This document shows positions 19,479-31,162 of a stretch of 64,000 nt of DNA, piece after piece (position 1 is the first letter of the stretch; each line of letters starts with the position of its first letter). Both the position numbers and the translations under genes were made by a program. The stretch lies in the NCBI GenBank assembly GCA_021208965.1, contig JAJOJD010000050.1, forward strand, positions 60,063-124,062, in the 5' to 3' direction. This DNA comes from Gammaproteobacteria bacterium. Its GTDB lineage: Bacteria > Pseudomonadota > Gammaproteobacteria > JAGOUN01. The notes under the pieces were generated by a model. It saw only the letters and a list, made by a program, of their open reading frames with translations, made no database searches and had not been told where the DNA came from.

Positions 19479-21459
19479 TTAGACCACTTTATGTGACACA
19501 AAATCTTCATACGACTTTAGGGCTAAGTCCCGTTCTTTTTTTAATATGGCAGCACGCTGATTAAACATATCCTCATCACAGGTTACTCTATAGCATGAAG
19601 TTAATTTTAATATTTGTTTGAAATTGAAATAATGCGCATAGCGCAACCATAAATTCCAATCTTCTAGATATTCAAGTTGCGTGTCAAAGCCACCACATTT
19701 TTCATAAACACTTCTTCTGAATATGGGCGCTTGAATTGGCATCAAATTATTTTCTCGAAGAGCGTAAAGACTAAATTCTTGCAGATAAGTAGGGAGTAAA
19801 GTATAGGAAAAATCTTGAATACGAGGAGCGCCATCTTTTTCATCTCCAAGTTTTGTAGTAACTTCCCAAGCCAGCGAATACACCACACTAATATGAATAT
19901 TTGCCAACAATTCTTCAGCTAAAACTTCAATATGATCTGCGTATAAGTAATCATCTGAGTCTAAAAACATCATGAATTCACCCGTTGCCTTTGACAAGCC
20001 TACATTTCCGGTTGCAGATCGACCCTGTTTAGGTAATGAAAAATATTTAATTTTTCTGTGCGGTGCTTTTGAGATAACGTCTTCCACAAAAGTTTTTGCG
20101 CATGCGCGCCATCTTCAACAATAATTAATTCAATATTCGGATATGTTTGCCGCAATACGGAAGCTATCGATTCTCGTAGCCACACAATTTGGTTGCCATG
20201 TGTGCGCATGATAACACTGACCAAAGGTGTTGCATCAGGTTTGTGACGATAATGCTCATAAAAGGCGCCATGCCTAGCAATAAGATAGTCAAAACCGCAG
20301 AAAGGAAACGTTCGTGTGCTTTTTTTACGATGCCATAAGAATATAGCGGCTAAACGCAAATAAATAAAATAGGAAAAAAATATAAGAAAACAATGTCGCG
20401 CGCTACCACGATGGAATTTTATCGCCTCACGAAACATCAAATATGGCAATTGAAAAACAGATGCTAGGATTGAGTTAAGATTGCCATAACGTAATTTCAA
20501 TAAAGCATTCGCGGATAAACTTCGAACAAATTGTACAGGTTTAAATTCCCCCGCTTGTTTATAAGTATAATGCCATACCACTGCAAACGGACAATATTTC
20601 ACATCCCAGCCAGTATCAATAAAATGATAAGATAACTCGACATCTTCACCGTACATAAAAATATCTTTAGTATATCCGCCTACTTCCTCAAAAGCCTTAG
20701 GATTTATTAATAAACAGGCTCCTGATGACCAAAATGTTTTAAGTGTTATTGGATCATAATATTTTGGATGTTCATAAGGTTTTTGTCGAAACTCCCACGA
20801 TGCAACCTTGCTTAAATCATCGAGTAATGCAAACTGTACAATTTTATCAATTGCATTTTTTTCAAATTCTAAATCAGGATTCGTGACCAAAAAAAATGTG
20901 CCTTTTCTGAATTGAAAAGCATGATTATGACTTCGGCCAAATCCAATATTTTTTTTTAAGTGGCAGAATGGTGATAGCATAAAACAAGTGTTCATTTGTT
21001 TCTTTGAAAAGATGCAGCTCATCGATCGTCATTTTATCACTCGAGCAGCTATCTACAAAAATTAAGTTAATCAAGTGTGTAGGGTATGTCTGATTTTTTA
21101 TACTTTCAAATAGAGACTTAAAGTGCTTGCGAGAGTTATGCGTTACGATGCTCATATCAATAATGACTTCTTTTCTTTTCATAGATAGACCAGGTTCACC
21201 TATTAATATTTCATCTAAGGCTTTCTGTCGGCCGATGTGAAGTGGAGCATAAACATTATGTTCTACGCTTGCTATTATTCTTTCCTCTTATTTGTCTAAG
21301 AAAATAAAATAACTTCTTTTTTGCTTTTTTGAATGCTCGATAAAGTGTTTTTAAAAAATAAACAATCATTTGAAAAATGCCGAAAACTAGGGCAAGAAAA
21401 AAAAGCGGGTATATTACAAAAATAAGAAAAAACATTAAGCAGATTATTTTTTTTGGCAT
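19479..21459 (-). pseudogene. Two-domain family 2 glycosyltransferase with membrane N-terminus, three frame breaks
   Basis: Read as one gene. A start at 21459 gives a hydrophobic segment (MFFLIFVIYPLFFLALVFG) and a basic stretch. A first GT2 domain follows (IIDMSIVTHNSRKHF, VTNPDLEF, then FMYGEDVELSYHF as in rhamnosyltransferase-like enzymes). A second GT2 domain comes after it (VSVIMRTHGN, MMFLDSDDYLYADH with the metal-binding DSDD). Frames change near 21275-21285, in the T9 run at 20949-20957 (one base too many; correction gives LPLKKNIGFGRSHNHAF), and near 20090-20097 (one base short; correction gives AQKTFVEDVISKAP). It probably builds a surface glycan. The most upstream join is the least certain; the GT part alone could start at 21182. 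Confidence 0.75.
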
Positions 21460-21552
21460 TGTTGACTTACACGTAGATTTATTGGTTAGGTTATCACAAT
21501 TTTTTTAATTGCAATATGTTTTTTAAACAACCTACGCAGAAAGGGGAAGAGC

Positions 21553-22335
21553 CTAAAGATTCGCTAGTGAATTTAGCGCCCAAATAACGCGCAGTCCTTG
21601 AAGGACTAAATCCGGTAAATATGCGTAAAACATAGGCTCTTTGGCGAGAATTCGGCCGTAACCGCCGGTTGCTAAGGCAATGGGAGGGTCATCTTTAAAT
21701 ATTGTATTTTCCCATTGTTGTAATATTTCTTTTGCTGTGCCCAATTGTGAGTAATATAAGCCGATTTGCAATTGAGTATTCGTATTCATCCCTAACGCGT
21801 TCTTGGGGGTTAGCATTTCTACGTCAGATAACAGAGCTGTTTTTGATGACAAAGCGGTCATCGATGATCTAAATCCTGGCCAAATACCACCGCCGCAGTA
21901 GGTTTTGTCCTTGCGAATAGCGCAGGCGGTCGTTGCCGTGCCAAAATCAAAAATGGCTAAATTTTTTCCTGGAAAACTGTCAAGTGCCGCAACCGCATTG
22001 GCCACTCGATCAGCACCGAGTTCTTCAGGGTTATCGATATTCAGGGTTAAGCCTGTGATCGTCCCTGTTTGTATGGTAACAGGGGTCACTGAAAAATATT
22101 TTTCACAGGCTGAAGTAATAGAGTAATTAATGCTTGGAACAACCGACCCAATACTGATTGCATTGATGTTGTTTGGATCAAAGCCATTCTCACGAATCAC
22201 TTGTTTTAGAAAAAGACCAAAACTATCTGATGTGAACGGTTGTGATGATGGGAATCGAAAGCGTAGTAGAATATTTCGTTGGTCGAGAAGCCCGCCAAAA
22301 ATATGGGTATTGCCGACATCCAAGCATAGCATCAT
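21553..22335 (-). CDS. coaX: Type III pantothenate kinase
   Basis: First enzyme of coenzyme A synthesis, phosphorylating pantothenate; the CoaX type is not inhibited by CoA. The 260-residue chain has LDVGNTHIFGGLL (phosphate-binding loop), GADRVANAVA, the ASKHA loop IFDFGTATTACAI, and GGIWPGFRSS. The start MMLCLDVGN is at the normal place; Met1 or Met2 are both possible. It is divergent from the CHMI-like gene. BirA, a common partner of coaX, is not adjacent. Confidence 0.94.
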   Translation of the reverse strand: MMLCLDVGNTHIFGGLLDQRNILLRFRFPSSQPFTSDSFGLFLKQVIRENGFDPNNINAISIGSVVPSINYSITSACEKYFSVTPVTIQTGTITGLTLNIDNPEELGADRVANAVAALDSFPGKNLAIFDFGTATTACAIRKDKTYCGGGIWPGFRSSMTALSSKTALLSDVEMLTPKNALGMNTNTQLQIGLYYSQLGTAKEILQQWENTIFKDDPPIALATGGYGRILAKEPMFYAYLPDLVLQGLRVIWALNSLANL

Positions 22336-22429
22336 GATGATTTTTTTCGATTAAACGTGTACGATATTGTCGCGTAATTTAATAGAATCAACAAGATTTT
22401 TATGTTGTTGACAGATAGGTGAGGTGCGT

Positions 22430-22789
22430 ATGCCAGTGGTTACTTTTGAATATACTAAAAATTTAGCGATTGATCGTGACGTCAAACCTTTTCTCAATGG
22501 CGTTCATCAAGTGTTGGTTGATATTATTAACACTGAATTATCGACATGTCGTTCAACGATTACCTGCCATGAAGACTATTTAATTGGCGATGGGGATGAT
22601 CGTCATGCCTTCATTCAGCTTTCTATTCGTATGTTGCCTGGGCGAAATAAAACGACGAAAGATCAACTGGGGCAGTATTTATTAGCGATGATACGGCAGG
22701 AGTTTGCAGTTGCCATTGCCCGATATGATGTGCAGTTGCGTGTTTATTTGACCGAAGTCGAGCGAGATTATTATTACGGATTAACCTGA
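22430..22789 (+). CDS. 5-carboxymethyl-2-hydroxymuconate isomerase-like tautomerase
   Basis: A 119-residue member of the CHMI (HpaF) branch of the tautomerase superfamily, where the N-terminal proline is the catalytic base after Met removal. I chose the ATG at 22430 (MPVVTFEYTKN) over the upstream in-frame GTG at 22424 because it exposes that proline and follows a GAGG ribosome site. HEDYLIGDGDDRHAFIQLSIRMLPGR and LTEVERDYYY match the CHMI length and layout. The rest of the homoprotocatechuate pathway is absent, so the substrate in this organism is unknown. It is the first gene before gltX, 66 bases upstream. Confidence 0.8.
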   Translation: MPVVTFEYTKNLAIDRDVKPFLNGVHQVLVDIINTELSTCRSTITCHEDYLIGDGDDRHAFIQLSIRMLPGRNKTTKDQLGQYLLAMIRQEFAVAIARYDVQLRVYLTEVERDYYYGLT

Positions 22790-22855
22790 TGTTCTCTCGC
22801 TAAGATTTATGCTATCGTCGCGCCATTCCCCCCAATCAGTGAGTATAAGAAAAAA

Positions 22856-24884
<2,029 letters not shown>

Positions 24885-25000
24885 TTAGGAGTAATGTAAC
24901 AGGTCTGAAAATTTATACAATATTTTTATTAATTTTTCCTTAAGGTTGATGATCAATAATTGACCTAAACAAGTTTAATTTATTTAATTATGAGGGACAT

Positions 25001-26386
25001 ATGAAATTTTTTGAAGTAGTGAGCTTTTTATCTTTTTTAGGAAATGTATTGTCCGATAAAACGTGTGTTGTTGATGCGGGTAGTACGGGTTCACGTCTAC
25101 GATGTTATGACTATTTACTGGATGCGATAACGAGCAGTGTTTCTATTAGCACTCTTTTCGATCAAGAAGTAACGCCGGGTTTGCAAAATGTTCAGGAAGC
25201 CGATATTCCAACATACGTTACCCGTTTATATAATGGCGCAGATCTTTATCAAGACGTCACACAGTATTGGGCCTCAACGGCAGGAATGAGAACGATGGAT
25301 CCTCAAAAACAGGCGCGCTACTATGATAGTGTGACGGGTACCTTGAACACATTAGGCTTTAATCATGTAACCGCAGAAACTATTTCGGGCGAACAAGAAG
25401 GGTTATATGACAGTTATTCTATTCATTACTTGGCGTCAGATCATGTCTATAATGTGTGTGATTTAGGTGGACAATCCCTAGAGTGTGTGTATGCGACTGA
25501 TGCGGTGTATGGAAAGACGTTATATGCTGTTGATTCCATGATTAGCAACCAAACGGAAACATTAGCGTCACAAACTTATTTAACGGGTGGTCAAGATGCC
25601 ACACGTTTTGTATTTAGTGATTATGAACAGTGTTTTCCGAAAAATTATCCGATGCCAGATGATGGGGTTAATAAAGGGGGTTGTCTAGAGAATGTTCAAG
25701 ATTATTTAGTTGGCCAAATATTAGACGTGAATCTTGATGTGCTTCCTGAAAAAAATCAAACGTATTATCTCATTTCAGGATTTTATTATGCCTATGCAGC
25801 GTTAGTGTACAATAATACGAATGTTCCTGCTTCCTTTCCCTTTGATATTAATGAATTACGTCGTGGGTACACGCGATATTGCAATACTGATTGGAATATT
25901 ATTGCCCAAAATAAAGACGATTACGCCAATACCTACTGTTTTAATGGCCAGTATATCGATGCGTTATTTACGGCACTTTTTTCAGATGTTAGTGATAGTC
26001 AATTTATCGTGGCAAAAAAATTGGGGAATCCTCTACAGTCAGTGAGTTGGGCATTAGGTTACATCTATGCGGTTGCGACTAACACAACCAGCACACGGTT
26101 GCCAGAACCTCCTCCCACTTCCATGCCAACGATATCGCCGACAAAAGAACCTTCTTCGAATTCTGATGCTGGTTTTTCTCATGTCTTGTTGAACATATTC
26201 GTATCCCTTGGAGTTGCTATTGTTTCTGGGACAATCGGTTTAGCATTGGGGGCTAGAAATCCAGAGAAAGTGAGTTCTGTGTTTAAAGCCTGTGGTTGTG
26301 GATTTTTCTTTCCAGTGAGGGCAAGAACAGACTATATGTTACTTGATGAAGAATCATCTTGTATGAGTATGACCTCTAATACATAA
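25001..26386 (+). CDS. Eukaryote-type ecto-NTPDase (GDA1/CD39 family) with C-terminal membrane anchor
   Basis: Predicted nucleoside tri/diphosphate hydrolase of the apyrase/CD39 family, 461 residues. A short signal peptide (residues 1-18) precedes apyrase conserved region 1 VVDAGSTGSRL (23-33). Region 2 is YWASTAGMRTM (89-99), region 3 ISGEQEGLY with the catalytic acidic residues (128-136), region 4 CDLGGQSLE (153-161), and region 5 probably SVSWALGYIYA. A Pro/Ser/Thr-rich stalk follows, then one membrane helix (about 394-417), and a Cys-rich tail with CGCG. This is a type I topology like animal and protist ecto-NTPDases. Legionella NTPDases are the closest known bacterial precedent. The ribosome site GAGGG precedes ATG by 4-8 bases. 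It stands alone. Confidence 0.9.
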   Translation: MKFFEVVSFLSFLGNVLSDKTCVVDAGSTGSRLRCYDYLLDAITSSVSISTLFDQEVTPGLQNVQEADIPTYVTRLYNGADLYQDVTQYWASTAGMRTMDPQKQARYYDSVTGTLNTLGFNHVTAETISGEQEGLYDSYSIHYLASDHVYNVCDLGGQSLECVYATDAVYGKTLYAVDSMISNQTETLASQTYLTGGQDATRFVFSDYEQCFPKNYPMPDDGVNKGGCLENVQDYLVGQILDVNLDVLPEKNQTYYLISGFYYAYAALVYNNTNVPASFPFDINELRRGYTRYCNTDWNIIAQNKDDYANTYCFNGQYIDALFTALFSDVSDSQFIVAKKLGNPLQSVSWALGYIYAVATNTTSTRLPEPPPTSMPTISPTKEPSSNSDAGFSHVLLNIFVSLGVAIVSGTIGLALGARNPEKVSSVFKACGCGFFFPVRARTDYMLLDEESSCMSMTSNT

Positions 26387-26408
26387 TGATTTTTCGTCTA
26401 TGACGAGA

Positions 26409-26442
26409 GAGGGAGGAAACACCTTCCTTCCGCTATTTTTTT
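26409..26442 (+). terminator. Rho-independent terminator after the NTPDase gene
   Basis: GAGGGAGG (26409-26416) pairs with CTTCCTTC (26423-26430) over eight pairs, two of them G-U, with a six-base loop. A T7 tract follows at 26436-26442. It lies 23 bases after the stop codon and ahead of putA, so it should separate the two transcripts. Confidence 0.55.
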
Positions 26443-26489
26443 GAATTATCTTACTATGCTATACTGTTAAGAGTTTATTCATTCGTAGG

Positions 26490-29400
26490 GTGGTACGGCG
26501 TCGTATGTTTTTCAATTATCTTTCTGATCCTAGTGATTGGCAACGTGCGATCACACGCCACTACCCTATTTCTGAACAAAAGGCGGTTGAGTCCTTGTTA
26601 GAGCAACTTTCTTTTTCAGCCGAGCAAGAGGAAGCTATTCGCGCACGAGCAACGGAATTAGTTGTTGCAGTACGGGCTGCTCGACAACATGATAAAGGTA
26701 TCGATGCGTTTATGCAGGAATATGATCTGTCCAGCGAGGAAGGCATTGCCCTGATGTGTTTGGCTGAAGCATTGTTGCGCATTCCAGATGTAGAAACAGC
26801 AGATAAGTTATTGCAAGACAAATTGGGTGGAGCAAACTGGGAAAAGCATTTAGGGTCCAGTCATTCCTTGTTTGTCAATCTTGCCACCTGGTCGTTGGTA
26901 TTCACCGGTAAAATTTATCGTCAAGATGAAGAGCCTCGTCTATTAACGAAAGCTTTTAAAAAACTGGCCGCTAAAGGTGGTGCGCCTTTTATTCGTGCCG
27001 CGGTTCGTCAAGGCATGAAAGTATTAGGCAAGCAGTTTGTTTTGGGGCAAACGATTGAGGAAGCGATAGAGCGAGCCAAATCTGCCGAAGGCGTTGGTTA
27101 CTTGCACTCGTACGATATGTTAGGGGAGGCAGCACGTACGGAAGATGATGCCACACGTTACTATAAAGCGTATGAGGGCGCCATTCATGCCATTGGTCAA
27201 TCCACTCGAGGTGTCGGGCCGATAAACGGTTCTGGTTTATCCATTAAGCTGTCTGCTTTATATCCGCGATATCAATTATCTCAACGTGATGACGTATTAA
27301 CTATATTAACTAGCAAATTGCAAGCGTTAGCGGAATTAGCGAAAAAATATAATATTGGTTTAACGGTGGATGCTGAAGAAGCCGCACGCTTGGAATTATC
27401 ACTTGAAATTTTTGAACGCGTTTTTTTTATCCGACACGTTGAAAGGATACGCTGGTTTAGGTCTGGCGGTACAAGCCTATCAAAAACGTGCGCCGTATGT
27501 GATTGATTATCTCGTGGATTTAGCAAAGCGTGGCGAGAAAAAAATTATGGTACGTTTAGTCAAGGGCGCGTATTGGGATTATGAAATTAAACTCGCTCAA
27601 ACCATGGGGTATGATGATTATCCTGTTTATACGCGTAAAATAATACCGATGTGTCGTATCTTGTTTGTGCACAAAAACTCTTAGCTTCGCGTGATCATAT
27701 TTTTCCACAGTTTGCGACCCACAATGCCCGAACATTAGCGAGTATTGATGTCATGGCGGGTGAGAATGCCGACTATGAATTTCAATGCTTACATGGTATG
27801 GGGCGACCTTTGTATGACCAAATTGTCGGAAAAAATAAGTTGAATCGTGTGTGTCGAATTTATGCGCCCGTGGGGCACCATGAAGATTTGTTGGCTTATC
27901 TTGTTCGCCGTTTGTTAGAAAATGGGGCGAATACTTCTTTTGTGAATCGAATTACCGATGAGTCTCAACCCATAGAGGATCTCGTTCGCGATCCGCTCAG
28001 TCGTGCGCGGGAGTTGTCCTCTAAAGCGCATCCACATATTCCATTACCTGTTGATCTTTATGGAAAAGATCGTAAAAATTCACGAGGTGTTAACTTGACA
28101 GACCATCATACATTACACGATTTACATCAAAAAATTAGTCCGCTTTTAGAATGTTCCTATGATTCAAGGCCACTCGTGCCAGAGGCGTTGTGTCGGCAAC
28201 CCGAAAAATTGGTTCGCTCACCGATGAACCATCATCACGTGATTGGCCAACAGATTGATGCTGATGAGCACGATTGTCAAAAGGCCGTTGAAAATGCCAC
28301 AACGGCTTTTGTTGAGTGGGATCAAAAAGGAATTAACTATCGTGCGGCCTTATTGCGTCGCTTCGGTGAAGCGTTAGAATCAGCGATGCCAGCGTTTATC
28401 GCATTGGCGATCATTGAAGCGGGTAAAACTATCGCGGATGCGGTCGCTGAAGTGCGTGAGGCCGTCGATTTTTGCTATTATTATGCTGATCAGGCAGAAA
28501 AACATTTAGCACCGATCATTTTGCCAGGACCGACAGGAGAATCCAATCAGTTAGTCTTACATGGCCGTGGACCATTTTTATGTATCAGCCCATGGAATTT
28601 CCCCTTGGCAATATTCACGGGCCAAGTGGTTGCGGCATTAGTTGCGGGTAACACGGTGATTGCAAAGCCTGCGGAAGCCACATCGTTGATCGCCACAAAA
28701 GCGGTGCGTTTGATGCATACGGTTGGTTTTCCTGAAAAAGTGATTCAGTTATTGCCAGGGCGAGGATCGTTGATTGGGCATGTGCTCGCGTCAGATGAAC
28801 GGATCAAGGGGATTATGTTTACCGGATCGACGCAAGTGGCTAAAACAATTCAGCGCACGATTGCGGCGCGTGATGGTGAGATTATACCGCTGATTGCTGA
28901 AACAGGTGGTCAGAATATCATGATCGTTGATTCCTCCGCGCTGCCGGAACAAGTCGTGGCTGATGTGGTGGATTCTGCGTTTGGAAGCGCGGGCCAGCGT
29001 TGTTCCGCGTTACGGGTTTTATATTTACAAGAGGATGTGGCAGATAAAATCATCACTATGCTGATGGGTGCGATGAAAGAATTGCGTGTTGGCGATCCTT
29101 GTCATATTGCGACGGATGTAGGGCCGGTGATTCATGCGGCTGCCCAAGCAGGCTTGCTTGCACATATTGAACGTATGAAACAAGAAGCGACGCTACTGTA
29201 TGAGGTTTCTGTGCCTGACGATCATGCCAGTCGAGGAACGTTTGTCCCTCCAACTGCTTTCGAATTAGAGAATATTCAGCAATTAACGGAAGAGCAATTT
29301 GGACCGATATTACATATTTTACGATTTAAAGAATCCGATTTGGAAAAAATAATTGAAGAAATTAATAGTACAGGTTATGGTTTAACTTTTGGGGCTCATA

Positions 29401-29645
29401 GTCGTATTTCGCAGATGATTGATACCCTTTGCAAGAAAGTGAGGGTAGGAAATGTTTATATTAACCGTAATATGATTGGCGCCGTGGTCGGTGTTCAGCC
29501 GTTTGGTGGCGAAGGCTTATCAGGAACAGGTCCAAAAGCGGGTGGGCCGCATTATCTCCCGCGTTTATGCGCGGAAAAAACTATTTCTATTAACACGACA
29601 GCAACGGGTGGTAATGCCACTTTGCTTTCTTTACCTGAGGATTAA
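26490..29645 (+). pseudogene. putA: Bifunctional proline dehydrogenase / P5C dehydrogenase PutA, two frame breaks
   Basis: PutA oxidises proline to glutamate with FAD and NAD+ domains in one chain. The first frame (from GTG 26490, or ATG 26505) contains the N-terminal helical and proline dehydrogenase start. It ends after ERVFF in a T8 run (27421-27428). Dropping one T gives ERVFLSDTLKGYAGLGLAVQ. A second break near 27637-27643 lacks one base; adding it gives YTRKINTDVSYLVCAQ. The remaining 660 residues hold the end of the proline dehydrogenase barrel and the aldehyde dehydrogenase domain with CISPWNFPLA, FTGSTQVAK and the catalytic GSAGQRCSAL. Corrected length is about 1050 residues. Two breaks make real inactivation possible, but both are single bases. 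Confidence 0.88.
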
Positions 29646-29648
29646 TGT

Positions 29649-30821
29649 GTGGATTCAGAGCTAATTATTTTTATTCTGTTTTTGATTTTTTCGGGCGCAG
29701 CAATTTTATCAACAGCCGCTTTATTGACCCGTCAATCACTTCTCGTTGCGTATATGGTTTTAGGAATGCTATTTGGACCGTGGGCATTCAATTTTGTTCC
29801 AGACTCATCGCGTATCGCATCCATAGGGGATATTGGTATATTGTTTTTGCTGTTTTTATTAGGGTTACATTTACATCCTCAAAATCTCTGGGGAATGTTG
29901 AAAAAAGCAAGTTGGATTGCAGCGGTGAGTTCGATGGCTTTCGCTTTGCTTGGTTTTGTGACGATGGTGTTGTTCCATTACAGTCTCATGTCTGCCTTTG
30001 TGGTTGCGGTGGCGATGATGTTTTCGAGTACGATTATTGCGTTGAAATTGTTACCGACAACGGTATTACATCATCAACATACGGGCGAATTAATGATTAG
30101 TATTTTGTTGATGCAAGATATTATCGCGATTATTGCGCTGCTCGTTTTGCAGGGACTCGGTGACTCAGAAGGCAGTAACTGGATCGATTTTGTGAGAATT
30201 GCGATTGCTTTTCCTGTTTTGTCTTTGTTGGCGTATGCTTTTCAGCGGTACGTCTTGATGCGTTTGCTGGAACGTTTTGACACCGTTCAGGAATATATTT
30301 TTTTGTTGTCGGTGGGTTGGTGTTTAGCCATGGCGCAAGTCGCTCACATGATGCATCTTTCGCCTCAGATTGGCGCGTTTATCGCAGGGGTTTCTATTGC
30401 GGCGCATCCGATTTCGCTTTATATTGCGGAAAGCTTAAAACCCTTAAGAGATTTTTTTCTTGTTCTCTTTTTCTTTGCGATAGGGGCCAGTTTTGACTTC
30501 AGTTACCTCCCACAGATTTATATTCCAGCGATTATTTTGGCGCTTATTTCTTTGTTGGCAAAACCGTATATTTTTTCTTGGTTATTTCGTTGTGTTCGTG
30601 AACCAAAATCGGTGTCGTTTGAAGTAGGCGTTCGTTTAGGTCAGATTAGTGAGTTTTCGTTATTAGTGGCTTATTTAGCGGCATCCATACATTTAATTAC
30701 CAAAGAAATATCGTATTTGATTCAAGCGGCAACCATGATCAGCTTTATTATTTCCTGTTATTGGGTGGTGATGAAATATCCTACCCCGCTCGCTCATCAA
30801 GAGCATTTGCGAAAAGACTAA
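29649..30821 (+). CDS. Kef-type cation:proton antiporter (CPA2 family)
   Basis: Integral membrane antiporter, 390 residues with about twelve to thirteen hydrophobic helices. LLFLLFLLGLHLHPQNLW and AVAMMFSSTIIALKLLP with LLMQDIIAIIALLVLQ match the KefB/YbaL/GerN group of potassium or sodium/proton antiporters. FVRIAIAFP and LRDFFLVLFFFAIGASFDFS also fit. There is no C-terminal RCK/TrkA-N domain, so it is a transport-only version. The start is GTG at 29649, four bases after the putA stop, so co-transcription with putA is likely. Ion specificity is unknown. Confidence 0.85.
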   Translation: MDSELIIFILFLIFSGAAILSTAALLTRQSLLVAYMVLGMLFGPWAFNFVPDSSRIASIGDIGILFLLFLLGLHLHPQNLWGMLKKASWIAAVSSMAFALLGFVTMVLFHYSLMSAFVVAVAMMFSSTIIALKLLPTTVLHHQHTGELMISILLMQDIIAIIALLVLQGLGDSEGSNWIDFVRIAIAFPVLSLLAYAFQRYVLMRLLERFDTVQEYIFLLSVGWCLAMAQVAHMMHLSPQIGAFIAGVSIAAHPISLYIAESLKPLRDFFLVLFFFAIGASFDFSYLPQIYIPAIILALISLLAKPYIFSWLFRCVREPKSVSFEVGVRLGQISEFSLLVAYLAASIHLITKEISYLIQAATMISFIISCYWVVMKYPTPLAHQEHLRKD

Positions 30822-30825
30822 GGAT

Positions 30826-31077
30826 CTATTTTATCGTATTGAGCGTTATTTTTAATTGTTGTTTTCCATCACTTGTGATCATATCACAGGTAAAAGGGAC
30901 GTCTTTGAGTGGTTCGAGTTTATTAAGTGCACTGGTTGGCAATTGTGCATGTAAAGACGTGCAAATCAGTTTGGCATTTGTCGGTGTTAGCGGATAGTCG
31001 GGTGTAATGGTGACGACCAGATGTTGAGCCAAGAGAATTCTAGGTGCTAAACAAAGCATTAAGGCGAACAAGCGCAT
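30826..31077 (-). CDS. Small exported protein of unknown function
   Basis: An 83-residue protein starting MRLFALMLCLAPRILLAQ, a signal peptide with cleavage expected after LLAQ or nearby. The mature part (TITPDYPLTPTNAKLIC...) has two or three cysteines that could form a disulfide, and ends KITLNTIK. The open frame runs further upstream to 31278 into thrS, which is a shadow; a GGGAAC ribosome site supports the ATG at 31077. It converges on the antiporter gene with 4 bases between stops and is divergent from thrS. No family recognised. Confidence 0.6.
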   Translation of the reverse strand: MRLFALMLCLAPRILLAQHLVVTITPDYPLTPTNAKLICTSLHAQLPTSALNKLEPLKDVPFTCDMITSDGKQQLKITLNTIK

Positions 31078-31162
31078 AAATGAGTTCCCTATAAAACAAT
31101 AAGTATAGCGAATAAGTTTACCCGTATGATAGCATTTAGTTAAAAATTTGGAGTGTATGCGC

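Noticed and set aside
24960..24988. TTGACC-17-TTTAAT promoter-like pair before the NTPDase gene
   Set aside because: The -10 ends only 12 bases before the ATG, which would put the start of transcription in or after the ribosome site. In AT-rich DNA such matches are frequent.
29645..30100. Open frame of 151 codons after putA
   Set aside because: It is another frame of the antiporter gene; its translation is rich in Phe and Cys without hydrophobic helices, whereas the 29649 frame gives a clear antiporter.
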